Positions 1 through 10,231 of a DNA stretch of 64,000 bases are shown in pieces. Location of the stretch: positions 1-64,000 of the forward strand of contig JAKPQH010000189.1 of the NCBI GenBank assembly GCA_029580855.1, in the 5' to 3' direction. Below the pieces are notes generated by a model. It did no database searches. It was not told the origin of the DNA and saw only the letters and a list, made by a program, of their open reading frames with translations. How positions within the stretch are numbered: position 1 is the first letter of the stretch; each line of letters starts with the position of its first letter. Both the position numbers and the translations under genes were made by a program. The stretch is from a bacterium. GTDB lineage: Bacteria > Methylomirabilota > Methylomirabilia > Methylomirabilales > 2-02-FULL-66-22.

Positions 1-230
1 GGTGGACGCTGCCCGCCCAGCCGCCGCCCCGCATCACCGCAAAACGCGCGGTGCAGATGTAGGGCAGACCTTCACCGGCGGTCGGGCGTCTTATCAACGA
101 CTTACGGCGACCACCGGCTGCCAGTAGCGAAAGTCAGGCTAGGACAGAAGTTGCCATGTCTCGCGTATGAATCCGCGGACGGCGGTCCGTCCCGGTGGGC
201 GGTTACAGACTGGCCGCGGCGAGGGGAGGG
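1..230. other. No supported gene at left edge
   Basis: No gene can be supported here. A short minus-strand open frame between about 1 and 110 could be the edge of a protein that continues outside the window, but there are too few residues to assign it. Confidence 0.3.
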
Positions 231-1064
231 CTAGAGGCGGTCCAGCGACTCCGAGATCCTGCCGGCGGCGCTGATCAGCTCCAGCGACAGCTGCTCCAGC
301 CTATCGGCCCGGAGCCGACTCGAGGGGCCTGCGATGTTGATCGCGGCGATGACGCCCTGATCCTTGTGCACGACCGGCGCGGCGACGGAACAGACTCCGG
401 CAAATCGCTCGTCGAATCGTATGGCGTATCCGCGCCGCCGGGCGTGCTGGATGCGCGCCAAGAGTTCCTTCTTGCCGAGCGACTGGCCGGATGCGAGACG
501 GATCGGGCCGAGGGTGTCCAGGTACCGGTGCAGGAGGTCGTCCGGCATGCCCGCGCACAGGATATGACCGGACGCCCCAAGGTGAAGGGGCAAGCGCTCG
601 CCGATGGGCGTGTGGTGCCGCAAGGGATGCGGGCTCTCCACCCGCTGAACCAAGATGCGGTCGAATCCCTGTCGGAGGTACAGCCCGCAGGTCTCTCCCG
701 ACAGGGCGGTGAGCTGCTGGAGGACCGGCAGGGCGACGGACGCCAGATTATCGCCGGCCAGGAACCCCCGGGCGAGCCGCACCGTTCCCGCCGCCAGCGC
801 GTACCGTCCCCGCGCTTTCTGCGCGTAGCCCCGCCGCTCCAGAACGTCGAGGAGACGCTGGGCGGTCGCCTTCGGAATGCGCGTGATCTGTTCCAGCGCG
901 CGGACCCCTGCCGGCGCGCGGAGCCGTTCGAGAGCCTCCAGGAGATCGAGCGCTCGCTCGAGCGAACGCACGGAGCGGACCGTCTCGCCGACGGTTGCCG
1001 CTCGAGGAGCCGGGGGGCGGGGCCGGCTTCGCTCGTGCCCCGTTGACGCCCGCGGTCGCGGCAT
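231..1064 (-). CDS. IclR-family transcriptional regulator
   Basis: A 277-residue protein with the two-domain plan of IclR regulators. An N-terminal winged helix (about residues 28-85, from VRSVRSLERALDLLEAL through ITRIPKATAQRLLDVLERRGY) precedes an effector-binding domain (about 100-275) carrying the family-typical segment GVIAAINIAGPSSRL. IclR proteins usually control carbon-source catabolism by binding small organic acids. The target is not evident, since it is separated from the downstream suf genes. The first 25 residues are Arg/Pro-rich and poorly conserved in character, so the start could lie slightly downstream. The family is clear; the ligand and regulon are unknown. Confidence 0.9.
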   Translation of the reverse strand: MPRPRASTGHERSRPRPPAPRAATVGETVRSVRSLERALDLLEALERLRAPAGVRALEQITRIPKATAQRLLDVLERRGYAQKARGRYALAAGTVRLARGFLAGDNLASVALPVLQQLTALSGETCGLYLRQGFDRILVQRVESPHPLRHHTPIGERLPLHLGASGHILCAGMPDDLLHRYLDTLGPIRLASGQSLGKKELLARIQHARRRGYAIRFDERFAGVCSVAAPVVHKDQGVIAAINIAGPSSRLRADRLEQLSLELISAAGRISESLDRL

Positions 1065-1285
1065 AAGGGAACCCCGTGGCTTCGAAGTCCGTGGGCGGGA
1101 CCGGGCGGCGGGACGCCGGTCCCCGTCACGCTAACGTGGAATCCATCCGGTGTGGCACAATACCATATTCACACGCCCGACGCACGGCCGGCATCCGGCG
1201 AGCCGGGCGGCGACGTGCGGCGCGGGACAGGCGCGGAGATCGAGGCGAGACGGGGGTGCAACCGGAGACCCGGTTACAGGGGGGG

Positions 1286-1531
1286 TCAGGAAGCCGCCGA
1301 GGCCGGCACCAGCCGGATGGCGTTTACGTCCAATGCGTCGCAGATCTTGACGCACACGCCGCAGCCGATGCATTCGTCCTCTCGGATCGTAACCGAAGGC
1401 ACAGGCGTAACGCTGGCGGCCGGCGCGGCGGGCTCGATGCAGTCCACCAGGCAATAGTCGACGCACGTGCTGCATCCGGTGCACTCGTCGCCGATGACGG
1501 CCACAACCTGCGGACGGGCGGGGCCGGTCAC
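1286..1531 (-). CDS. 2[4Fe-4S] ferredoxin at the end of the suf operon
   Basis: An 81-residue ferredoxin starting at GTG (1531). A longer in-frame extension upstream overlaps sufT and looks non-coding. Two cysteine motifs are visible: CTGCSTCVDYCLVDC near the N-terminus and CIGCGVCVKIC in the second half. The spacing fits two [4Fe-4S] clusters, although a long linker and an extra cysteine make it atypical. It lies 40 bp after sufT on the same strand and is probably cotranscribed with the suf genes, either as an electron donor for cluster assembly or as a client. The physiological partner is inferred from position only. Confidence 0.8.
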   Translation of the reverse strand: MTGPARPQVVAVIGDECTGCSTCVDYCLVDCIEPAAPAASVTPVPSVTIREDECIGCGVCVKICDALDVNAIRLVPASAAS

Positions 1532-1571
1532 GTCAGGCGTCTCCCCGGGCGGTCCGGGATTCGACACGGTG

Positions 1572-1898
1572 TCACAGCATCCCCAGCTGAAGTCGAGCGA
1601 CCTCCGACATCCGCGACGGGTCCCACGGCGGGTCGAACACGACCTCGACCGCGGCATCCGTCACGCCCGGCACGGATCGCACCTTGGACTCGACCAGGCC
1701 GGGCAGCTCCATGGCCGAAGGGCAGTTTGGCGAGGTGAGCGTCATCTGCACCTCGACGCTGCCGGAGGGATCCACATCCACCATGTAGATCAGCCCCAGC
1801 TCGTAGATATCGACCGGGATCTCGGGGTCGTAGCACGTCTTGAGCGCTTCCACGACCCTGGCCTCGATCTGCTTCGGATCCACGGCGATTCCGCCCAT
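1572..1898 (-). CDS. sufT: SufT-like DUF59 (MIP18) iron-sulfur assembly factor
   Basis: A 108-residue DUF59/MIP18 protein starting at ATG 1898 behind a GGGGAGAA ribosome site. An upstream in-frame extension runs through a repeat element and is rejected. The core includes KTCYDPEIPVDIYELGLIYMVDV, MTLTSPNCPSAMELPG with the conserved Cys, and VVFDPPWDPSRMSEVARLQLG, all signature segments of the PaaD/SufT group. SufT-like proteins help mature or deliver Fe-S clusters. It sits between sufU and a ferredoxin in the suf gene string, separated from sufU by a repeat element (1917-1981). Confidence 0.9.
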   Translation of the reverse strand: MGGIAVDPKQIEARVVEALKTCYDPEIPVDIYELGLIYMVDVDPSGSVEVQMTLTSPNCPSAMELPGLVESKVRSVPGVTDAAVEVVFDPPWDPSRMSEVARLQLGML

Positions 1899-1916
1899 CT
1901 CTTCTCCCCCTCGGGA

Positions 1917-1981
1917 TGGCAATTTGGCGACTCGGCGACTCGGAAAGTCCGTTTTGCCCAATTGCCGAATTGCCCAGTTGC
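1917..1981. repeat. Interspersed inverted-repeat element, copy 1
   Basis: A left arm of degenerate 9-base units (GGCAATTTG, GCGACTCG, GCGACTCG) ends in GGAAAG. The right arm (TTGCCCAATTGCCGAATTGCC) is roughly its reverse complement. The element fills the whole sufU-sufT spacer and abuts the sufU stop codon. Related copies lie at 10482-10546 and 12085-12182. Confidence 0.7.
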
Positions 1982-2431
1982 CTATTCCGTCGACACCGCT
2001 TCGTCCTTGCCCTCGAGCGCTGCGCGCATCGTGTGCCACGGCAGACTGGCGCACTTCACGCGCACGGGGAACTCGCTCACCCCGCAGAAGACGGCGAGCT
2101 TGCCCAGCTCCATGGGGTCGGCCCCGTGGCCGTCGCCGGTCACCATGGCATGGAACTTGGCAAACAACTCCTCCGCCTCAGCCTTGGTCTTCCCCTTCAG
2201 CACGGTCGTCATGAGCGACGCGGCGGACTGGGAGATGGCGCAACCCGCGCCCTGGAAGCTGATCTCCTTGATCGTATCCCCGTCCATCTGCAGATAGACG
2301 GCGATCTGATCGCCGCAGAGCGGGTTATGGCCCTCCGCGTGCCGGTTGGCGCCATCCAGCCGCTGGAAGTTCCGCGGCTTCTTGTAGTGATCCAGGATGA
2401 CCTGCTGGTACAGCTCGCGAAGATCCGACAT
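1982..2431 (-). CDS. sufU: SufU iron-sulfur cluster scaffold / sulfur acceptor
   Basis: A 149-residue SufU/IscU-fold protein. The three zinc/cluster-ligand cysteines lie in NPLCGD (about residue 40), GAGCAIS (about 66) and VKCASLPWHT (about 128). The 18-20 residue insert before the last Cys is typical of SufU rather than IscU. SufU accepts persulfide sulfur from SufS and passes it to the SufBCD scaffold. Its ATG overlaps the sufS stop (TGATG), indicating translational coupling. Gene order sufB-C-D-S-U is like that of Gram-positive and many deep-branching bacteria. Confidence 0.95.
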   Translation of the reverse strand: MSDLRELYQQVILDHYKKPRNFQRLDGANRHAEGHNPLCGDQIAVYLQMDGDTIKEISFQGAGCAISQSAASLMTTVLKGKTKAEAEELFAKFHAMVTGDGHGADPMELGKLAVFCGVSEFPVRVKCASLPWHTMRAALEGKDEAVSTE

Positions 2432-3705
2432 CAGGCGAATACCTCGATAGCCTTGTGGATCGCCTTCGCCAGGGCGTCCATGTCCGCCCGCGTGTTGTAG
2501 AACGCCACCGACGCCCGTGCCGTCGCCGGCACGCCGAACCGCTTCATGACCGGCATGGCGCAGTGGTGCCCCGCCCGAACCGCCACTCCTTCCATGTCCA
2601 GGATCGTCCCGATGTCATGCGCGTGGATGCCGTCCATCACGAACGAGAGGACGCCCGCCTTGTCCTTGGCCGTCCCGATGAGGCGGAGGCCGGGAATGGC
2701 CGACAGCAGCTCCGTCCCGTATGCCAGCAGATCCGCTTCGTACGCGGCGATCTGTTTACGCCCGATCCGCTCGACGTACTCTATGGCCGCCGCCAACCCC
2801 ACGACCCCGGCGATGTGGGGCGTGCCCGCCTCGAACTTGTAGGGCAGCGTGTTGTAGAGCGTCTTCTCGAAGGTGACGGCGCTGATCATGTCCCCGCCGC
2901 CCTGGTAGGGGGGCATGGCCTCCAGCAGCTCCGCCTTCCCGTACAGCACGCCGATCCCCGTGGGGCCGAAAAGTTTGTGTCCGGAGAAGGCGTAGAAATC
3001 GCAGTCCAGCGCTTGCACATCCACCGGCGCGTGGGAAACCGACTGCGCCCCGTCCACCAGCACAGGCACCCCGCGCGCGTGGGCCAGCGCGATCATCTCG
3101 CGGACCGGGTTGACGGTCCCCAGGGCGTTCGACACGTGCACCGCGGCCACCAGCCTGGTGCGGTCGCTGAGCATCCGCTCGTACTCGTCCAACCGCAGCT
3201 CCCCGGCATCGGTGATGGGGACGACCTTCAGGTTGGCCCGCTTCTCGTCGCAGATCATCTGCCACGGCACGATGTTGGAGTGATGCTCCATGGCCGTGAC
3301 GATCACCTCGTCCCCGGCCCGGAGGTATTTCCGGCCGTAGCTCTGCGCGACGAGGTTGATGCCGTCGGTCGTCCCCCGGGTGAACACGATCTCGTGGTCG
3401 TGGGCGGCGTTCAGGAAACGCCGGACGCGCGTGCGGGCGCCATCGTAGGCCTGCGTCGCCACCTGGCTCAGGAAGTGGACGCCCCGGTGGACGTTGGAAT
3501 TCTCCTGCGTATAATACCGGACCACGGCGTCGAGCACCGCCTGCGGCTTCTGCGTGGTGGCGGCGTTGTCCAGATACACCAGCGGCTTGCCGTGCACCGT
3601 GACGCGCAGCGCCGGAAAGTCCTGGCGGATCTTCTCCGGGCCGAACCCGACCAGGCACTCCTGGCAAGGCTCTTCTGCAATCCGCTGGCCAACGACAGGC
3701 TTCAT
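2431..3705 (-). CDS. sufS: SufS cysteine desulfurase
   Basis: A 424-residue class V aminotransferase. It has the PLP-binding lysine in FSGHKLFGPTG and the persulfide cysteine in RAGHHCAMPVMKRFGV near the C-terminus, the SufS-type short active-site loop. The N-terminal extension before YLDNAATTQKPQ is about 45 residues and includes a CQEC motif. The open frame continues upstream to 4983, but that part is antisense to nothing real and simply shadows sufD, so ATG 3705 is chosen. It overlaps the sufD stop by ATGA. SufS takes sulfur from L-cysteine for SufU and SufBCD. Confidence 0.95.
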   Translation of the reverse strand: MKPVVGQRIAEEPCQECLVGFGPEKIRQDFPALRVTVHGKPLVYLDNAATTQKPQAVLDAVVRYYTQENSNVHRGVHFLSQVATQAYDGARTRVRRFLNAAHDHEIVFTRGTTDGINLVAQSYGRKYLRAGDEVIVTAMEHHSNIVPWQMICDEKRANLKVVPITDAGELRLDEYERMLSDRTRLVAAVHVSNALGTVNPVREMIALAHARGVPVLVDGAQSVSHAPVDVQALDCDFYAFSGHKLFGPTGIGVLYGKAELLEAMPPYQGGGDMISAVTFEKTLYNTLPYKFEAGTPHIAGVVGLAAAIEYVERIGRKQIAAYEADLLAYGTELLSAIPGLRLIGTAKDKAGVLSFVMDGIHAHDIGTILDMEGVAVRAGHHCAMPVMKRFGVPATARASVAFYNTRADMDALAKAIHKAIEVFA

Positions 3706-5060
3706 CGGTATCCCTCCAGAAGGCTCCCCTGCGGCACCCATCGGGCCACCAGCCCTTCCAGGTGACGGCGGACCGGCTCGATCTGTATGCGCTGGAGCAT
3801 ATCGCCGGCAAAGGCGTAGAGGAGCAGCGCGCGCGCCGACGCGTCGGCGATGCCGCGCGAACGGAGGTAGAAGATCGCCTCCTCGTCGATCTGGCCCACC
3901 GTCGCGCCGTGCGTGCACTTGACGTCGTCGGCGTAGATTTCCAGCTGCGGCTTGGTGTCGATCTGCGCGTCCTCCGAGAGCAGCAGGTTCATGTTGGTCT
4001 GCTTGGCGTCGGTCTTCTGTGCGTCCTTGTGGACAATGATCCTCCCGTGGAACACGCCGTGCGACTGCCCGTCGAGTATCCCCTTGAACACCTGGCGGCT
4101 CTCGCAGCGCGGGCTGGCGTGCTCGACCTTCATGTAGCTGTCCATGTGCTGCCCGCCGTTGGCCATAAACAGCCCGTTGATCGCACACTCGCCCCCCTCG
4201 CCCGCCAGAACGGGGTGGATGTTGCGCCGCGTCAGCGCGCCCCCCAGGAGCACCGTATGCAACGTCAGACTGCTGCCCCGACCCTGCTGGCCGCGCAGTG
4301 TGGAGACGTGAAACGCCTCCCGGTTCTCGCGCTGGATCAGATAATGGCCGACCACGCTCCCGGCGCCTACCACCAGCTCCGTGACGGCGTTGGAGAGGTG
4401 CGCGCCGTCTCCCAGCGAGACGAACTCCTCCACGACGGACACCTGACTGCCCTCGTCCGCCACCACCAGGGTCCGCGGATGCGTCGCGACCGCCGCGCCC
4501 CCCGGCACCGTGGCGTACAGGATATGGATCGGCTTCTCGACCACCGTGCCGCGCGGCACGAAGACGAATGCGCCGTCCGTGAGAAAGGCCGTGTTGAGTG
4601 CAGAGAAGGCCTCCCGTTGGAAATCCTCGTGTCGCGCCAGATGCGGCTCCAGCGCCGCCCGATCGCCGGCCAGCGTCTGCGCCAGGCTGCCCGCCCGGAC
4701 CCCCGCCGGCAACACCGACAACGCGGATGCCTCCAGGGCGAATCGTCCGTTCACGAAGACCAGCCTGGTGCCGTCGCAGCCGCTTAACGCAAACGGCGCC
4801 AGCGACGCCGTGTCCACGTGCGCACCGTCGCTCGCGGCGGACCGAAAGACCGTCGAGACCATGGGGGCCAGGTTTGTGAAGCGCCAGTCCTCGTCGTGCA
4901 CCGTGGGAAAGCCGAGGTCGGCCAGGCGCCCCAGCGCCGCCCGTCGAACGGGCTGCAGCCACGCGTGGCCGTTCCGAGCCCACGTGGGTTCCAGTCTCTC
5001 GAAGCTGTCCAGAAAGCCATCCAACGCCCTGCGGTTGTCGCGCGTCACCGTCTCTGTCAT
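3702..5060 (-). CDS. sufD: SufD, Fe-S assembly scaffold subunit
   Basis: A 452-residue SufB/SufD-family protein starting MTETVTRDN at 5060. The N-terminal helical region (about 1-110) precedes the beta-helix core (about 150-430), including the family segments NINPVL-like RRNIHPVLAGEGGECAINGLF, HGVFHGRIIVHKDAQKTDAKQTNMNLLLSEDAQIDTKP and GATVGQIDEEAIFYLRSRGI. SufD forms the SufBC2D complex with SufB and the SufC ATPase and is needed for iron acquisition in that system. About 215 bp separate it from sufC; I see no gene in that spacer. Confidence 0.95.
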   Translation of the reverse strand: MTETVTRDNRRALDGFLDSFERLEPTWARNGHAWLQPVRRAALGRLADLGFPTVHDEDWRFTNLAPMVSTVFRSAASDGAHVDTASLAPFALSGCDGTRLVFVNGRFALEASALSVLPAGVRAGSLAQTLAGDRAALEPHLARHEDFQREAFSALNTAFLTDGAFVFVPRGTVVEKPIHILYATVPGGAAVATHPRTLVVADEGSQVSVVEEFVSLGDGAHLSNAVTELVVGAGSVVGHYLIQRENREAFHVSTLRGQQGRGSSLTLHTVLLGGALTRRNIHPVLAGEGGECAINGLFMANGGQHMDSYMKVEHASPRCESRQVFKGILDGQSHGVFHGRIIVHKDAQKTDAKQTNMNLLLSEDAQIDTKPQLEIYADDVKCTHGATVGQIDEEAIFYLRSRGIADASARALLLYAFAGDMLQRIQIEPVRRHLEGLVARWVPQGSLLEGYR

Positions 5061-5276
5061 GGTATCCACACCTCTACCCGCTGGCAGTGTTCCGAACGAC
5101 CGGTCGAACCCCAGGCGACTCCAAAAGGCCAAGACGCGCCGCGCGCGCACCCGGTCCGCGAATGGGTGCGCGGGGTCCCGCGAGGCGTCCTCGCGGCACG
5201 CCGCAGCGGGCGCCGGGCGGAGCGGGGTACCCGACCGGAGGACGGGTCACCCCGGAGGGCCGTTTCCGGCGGCCCG

Positions 5277-6035
5277 TCAGACCCGCTGGGCGGTCTCGGC
5301 CTCGATCCCGGCATAGCCCTGCTCTTCCAGCGCCAGCGCCAGCTCTTTTCCGCCGGACCGGACGATGCGGCCGTCCACCAGAACGTGCACGAAGTCGGGA
5401 ACGATGTAATTGAGCAAACGCTGGTAGTGCGTGACAACGAGCATGGCGCGCTCCGGGCTGCGCAGCGCATTGACGCCGTTGGCGACGATTTTCATTGCGT
5501 CGATGTCGAGTCCGGAGTCGGTCTCGTCCAGGATGGCCAGCGTGGGCTGCAGCACCGCCATGTGGAAGATTTCGTTCCGCTTCTTCTCGCCCCCCGAGAA
5601 CCCCTCGTTCACCGAGCGATTCAGCAGGGTCTCGTCCATGTCCAGGAGCTTCATCTTGTTCCGCGTCAACGCCAGAAAGTCCATGGCGTCCAGCTCGTCC
5701 TGGCCGTGGTACTTCCGAATGGCGTTCACGGCCGCCTTGAGGAAGTAGGTGTTGTTCACGCCGGGGATCTCCACCGGGTACTGAAACGCCAGGAACACCC
5801 CCTCGCAGGCCCGCGCCTCCGGCGGCATCTCCAGCAGGTTCTTGCCGCGATAGAGGACCTCCCCCGCCGTGACCTCGTAGCTCTCGCGGCCCGCCAGCAC
5901 CTGCGCCAGCGTGCTCTTGCCGGAACCGTTGGGACCCATGATGGAATGCACCTCGCCCGCCCGGACCGTCAGGTCGACCCCCTTCAGAATCTCGCGGCCG
6001 TTGATCTTCGCATGTAGGTTCTTGATCTCCAGCAT
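5277..6035 (-). CDS. sufC: SufC, ABC-type ATPase of the SUF complex
   Basis: A 252-residue soluble ABC ATPase. Walker A is GPNGSGKST (residues 34-42), the signature region is SGGEKKRNE, Walker B is LAILDETDSGLDIDA, and the switch His is in VVTHYQR. The D after the Walker B glutamate and the missing membrane partner are typical of SufC. It energises conformational change of SufB and SufD during cluster assembly. It lies between sufB and sufD; the 243-bp spacer to sufB holds no gene that I can support. Confidence 0.96.
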   Translation of the reverse strand: MLEIKNLHAKINGREILKGVDLTVRAGEVHSIMGPNGSGKSTLAQVLAGRESYEVTAGEVLYRGKNLLEMPPEARACEGVFLAFQYPVEIPGVNNTYFLKAAVNAIRKYHGQDELDAMDFLALTRNKMKLLDMDETLLNRSVNEGFSGGEKKRNEIFHMAVLQPTLAILDETDSGLDIDAMKIVANGVNALRSPERAMLVVTHYQRLLNYIVPDFVHVLVDGRIVRSGGKELALALEEQGYAGIEAETAQRV

Positions 6036-6278
6036 CGTCGTCCCCTGTGTCGGGAAATGCCTGCGCCGGACGCTCGGGCGCTTCCCATGCCGGGCCGCGG
6101 CGATGTGGCCGCCCCGGCGCTTGAACAGATCAGCCCCGGACGAGGCTGATCCAACTTTTCTCGGCCAGATCCGTCACACAGGTCCGGAGGTGAGGCGGAG
6201 GCGCGGAAGACTCGGTACGGACGCCGCAGCGTCGTACGGACGCTCCAATGCCCCAGATGGACCTTTGAGGCGACCTGG

Positions 6279-7739
<1,461 letters not shown>

Positions 7740-7791
7740 GTCTCCTCGTACTTTGATGCGCCGATGCGGACACGGGCCGCGAGGGCGTCGA

Positions 7792-8175
7792 TCATCTGGG
7801 GCCGGCGCCCATGGCCGCCGCCCGGCGCCCGGTGAGTTCGGCCAGCAGCACGCGCATCTCCCGGTCCTGCGCGAGGCCGAGGACCACGTGCGGGATACCC
7901 TTCTGCATCATCGGACGCGCGTCCACATCTCCGCTGGTGGAGACCGTCATGATCGGAAGCCCGGGCGCAAGCTGCTGGACGGCGGAGACCAGCAGGAGTC
8001 CGCCCAGGCCGTGGGTCCCCAGATCCAGAACCACGAGGTCGGCGACCAGTGTCCTCACCGTCGCCAGGAGCTCCATTCCGGAGTCGCACACGGTCACCCG
8101 GTCCGCGCGGTTCCCGAGCGCCACCGTGACCGCCTCGCGCACCCCCGCGCTGTCCGAACACAGGATGACGTGCAT
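7792..8175 (-). CDS. Degenerate response-regulator receiver protein
   Basis: A 127-residue stand-alone receiver-like protein. I choose the start MHVILCSDS at 8175 because AAAGGTGA lies just upstream; an alternative ATG is at 8196. The likely phosphoacceptor is Asp51 in LVVLDLGT, and IMTVSTSGD matches the conserved Ser/Thr position. The acidic pair at the N-terminus is reduced to one Asp, and the near-universal Lys of the KP motif is missing (HVVLGLAQD), so phosphorylation chemistry is doubtful. It lies between the NtrC/kinase pair and sufB, and may be cotranscribed with suf. The link to Fe-S regulation is inference from position. Confidence 0.7.
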   Translation of the reverse strand: MHVILCSDSAGVREAVTVALGNRADRVTVCDSGMELLATVRTLVADLVVLDLGTHGLGGLLLVSAVQQLAPGLPIMTVSTSGDVDARPMMQKGIPHVVLGLAQDREMRVLLAELTGRRAAAMGAGPR

Positions 8176-8227
8176 GCTCACCTTTCGACGCGGCATGCTG
8201 TCTCACCGACGCCTGCCGCAGGGGCGG

Positions 8228-8243
8228 AGCAAGGTCTGTACCA
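8228..8243 (-). promoter_or_regulatory. Possible sigma54 (-24/-12) promoter before receiver gene and suf operon
   Basis: On the minus strand the site reads TGGTACA-GACC-TTGC-T. It matches the sigma54 consensus TGGCACG-N4-TTGC-W at 9 of 11 core positions, with GG and GC separated by exactly 10 bases. The -12 element is about 54 bp upstream of the receiver start. An NtrC-family activator gene lies immediately upstream, which supports the call; no transcript data are available. Confidence 0.5.
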
Positions 8244-8704
8244 AGACACGACCGGCTCCCACCGGTCATCTCACACCCTCCAAGACTGAGGAAATCGATA
8301 GTTCCGACGGCCGGGAATTTTCGACGGGGGGGGCGATCGCCGTGGAGGGTGGGAGTTACTCCGGGTGGGGTGGGCGTTTCTCCGGGTCCACCGAGAGCGA
8401 CCGGGGGCTAGAGATCCTCGGAACCGAGGTCGGTCAAACGGATAATCCAGGCAAGCACACCCGGCAGTTCACCCGTCTCGGCAAGCCGACGACCGTCCTC
8501 TGCCCGTTGACCTTCCCTGGGGTGCGTCACGAACAGTACCCGCCCGACGGAGCGGGGCTTCGGGCGCCGCCGCTGCCGGTTTTCGCCGGGATGCCCCGCG
8601 CCGCCCACGGCAAATTCAACATGACACGGCCACATCTCGACGCCCGGGCGATCCTGGGGCTCCTCCACCGACGCGTGACACGTGCCGGACTTCGGGTTCC
8701 GCCG
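8244..8704. other. Intergenic region with a 14-bp inverted repeat
   Basis: About 460 bases lacking a convincing gene. A minus-strand 86-codon frame (8408-8668) has no family resemblance and is left uncalled. The inverted repeat CCTCGG-AA-CCGAGG (8416-8429) lies about 175 bp upstream of the putative sigma54 site and could be an activator-binding site or a hairpin. Confidence 0.35.
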
Positions 8705-10087
8705 CTACGGGCGGAGAGCGGGAACCAGGTTGTAGTCTCTTATCTTTTTGTTGAGCGTCTTCAGATCGATCGCCAAGAGACGGGCCGCCTGCATCTTCTT
8801 CCAGCCGGTTTCCTGCAGCACCCGGGCGATGTGCACCCGCTCCATCTCGGCGAGCGAGACCGGGCTCGAGGCCGCCGCCGGTGCCCCGCGCGGCGGGAAG
8901 CGGATGTTGGAAGGCAGCTCCTCGGCCCCGATCACCCCGCCCGGTGTCAGGATGACCAGCCGCTCGATGATGTTGGACAGCTCGCGCACGTTCCCCGGCC
9001 ACGCGTACGCGACCAGGGACTGCATGGCGTCCGCCGAAAGCGTCTTCCGCATTCCTGCGCTCGCCTGAAACCGGGCCAGGAAGTGCTCGGCCAGGATCGG
9101 AATATCCTCGCGCCGCTCCCGCAGGGGCGGAACAAGGATATTGACGACGTTCAACCGGTAGTAGAGGTCCTCACGGAACCGGTGCGACTCCACCTCGCGC
9201 TGCATGGACTTGTTGGTGGCCGCCACGATCCGGACGTCCGCACGGTGGAGCCGCGTGCCCCCCACGCGGCGGAACTCGCGGGAGTCCAGCACCTGGAGAA
9301 GCTTCGCCTGCATGGCCGGGCTCATCTCGGCCACCTCGTCCAGAAACAGCGTACCGCGGTCCGCCACCTCGAAGAGGCCCTGCTTCAGAGCCACGGCTCC
9401 GGTGAACGCCCCCTTCTCGTGGCCGAACAGCTCGCTCTCCAGGAGCTGATCCTGGAACCCGCTGCAGTTGACGACCAGGAACGGCCCCGAGGACCGCGGG
9501 CTCCGCTGGTGGATGGTCTGGGCGATGAGACCCTTGCCGGTGCCGCTCTCCCCCTCGATGAGCACGTTGGCATCGGCGGCCGCGATCCGTTCCACGGTGG
9601 CGAGGACGCCGACCATGGCACGGCTCCGACCCAGGACGAGGGGCGGCTGGCCCCGTTGCGCCACCATCCGGCGCAGCGCCGTATTTTCCCGACTGAGCCG
9701 CCGGCGCTCCGCGGCGCGGCGCAGGACGATTTCGACCTCGGCCAGCTTGAACGGCTTGGTGAGGTAATCGTAGGCGCCGAGTTTCATGGCCTCGATGGCC
9801 GTCGTGACGTCCGGGTGGCCCGTGAGGACCACCACTTCTACGGTGGCGTCGGATTCGCGGATTCGACGGAGTGTCTCCAGCCCCCCGATCCCCGGCATCT
9901 TGAGGTCCAACAGAACGACGTCGAACTCCTGCGACCGCAGACGATCGAGGGCATCTTCCCCGCTTTCCGCACCCGTGACCGCGCAGCCCGCCCGCGGTAA
10001 CTCCTTCTCCATCAGGAAGCGGATCGGCCGCTCGTCGTCCACGACGAGGACGCGGATTTCGTCATCGTGCGCTTGCGGCTGCGCCAT
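8705..10087 (-). CDS. NtrC-family sigma54-dependent response regulator
   Basis: A 460-residue protein with three modules: a receiver (about 10-125, phosphoacceptor Asp61 in VVLLDLKMPG, Lys in LTKPF), an AAA+ sigma54-interaction domain (about 145-385, Walker A GESGTGKG, sigma54-contact loop GAFTGA, Walker B LFLDEVAEM), and a Fis-type helix-turn-helix at the C-terminus (KKMQAARLLAIDLKTLNKKI). It is an enhancer-binding activator phosphorylated by a cognate kinase, almost certainly the one at 10232-12067, 144 bp upstream on the same strand. Candidate target: the sigma54-like site at 8228-8243. Confidence 0.95.
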   Translation of the reverse strand: MAQPQAHDDEIRVLVVDDERPIRFLMEKELPRAGCAVTGAESGEDALDRLRSQEFDVVLLDLKMPGIGGLETLRRIRESDATVEVVVLTGHPDVTTAIEAMKLGAYDYLTKPFKLAEVEIVLRRAAERRRLSRENTALRRMVAQRGQPPLVLGRSRAMVGVLATVERIAAADANVLIEGESGTGKGLIAQTIHQRSPRSSGPFLVVNCSGFQDQLLESELFGHEKGAFTGAVALKQGLFEVADRGTLFLDEVAEMSPAMQAKLLQVLDSREFRRVGGTRLHRADVRIVAATNKSMQREVESHRFREDLYYRLNVVNILVPPLRERREDIPILAEHFLARFQASAGMRKTLSADAMQSLVAYAWPGNVRELSNIIERLVILTPGGVIGAEELPSNIRFPPRGAPAAASSPVSLAEMERVHIARVLQETGWKKMQAARLLAIDLKTLNKKIRDYNLVPALRP

Positions 10088-10121
10088 ATCGAATCCCTAT
10101 GGGCACACCGAAGGAACAATG

Positions 10122-10224
10122 CGTTGGTTCGGCGGTTCGGCGGGACTCACTACGTTGGTTCGGCGGTTCGGCGGGACTGGCTCCATAAACCGCCGAACTT
10201 TCGTACCGCCGAACCGTCGAACGC
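10122..10224. repeat. Tandem and inverted GC-rich repeat between kinase and regulator
   Basis: A perfect 26-base unit containing GTTCGGCGGTTCGGCGG occurs twice (10122-10147 and 10153-10178, period 31). It is followed by complementary units built on CCGCCGAAC (about 10188-10224). The array fills most of the spacer between the histidine kinase stop and the regulator start and could fold into a long imperfect hairpin. It resembles, but is not identical to, the interspersed element at 1917, 10482 and 12085. Confidence 0.75.
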
Positions 10225-10231
10225 TCTTTCC

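Noticed and set aside
1-110. Minus-strand fragment with MRGGGW-type residues, possibly formylglycine-enzyme-like
   Set aside because: Too short and cut by the window edge to support.
2431-4983. 850-codon frame joining sufS to upstream sequence
   Set aside because: The N-terminal half is out of frame with sufD, which has strong SufD motifs there. sufS starts at 3705.
8408-8668. 86-codon minus-strand frame before the sigma54-like site
   Set aside because: No family match and no good ribosome site. Called intergenic.
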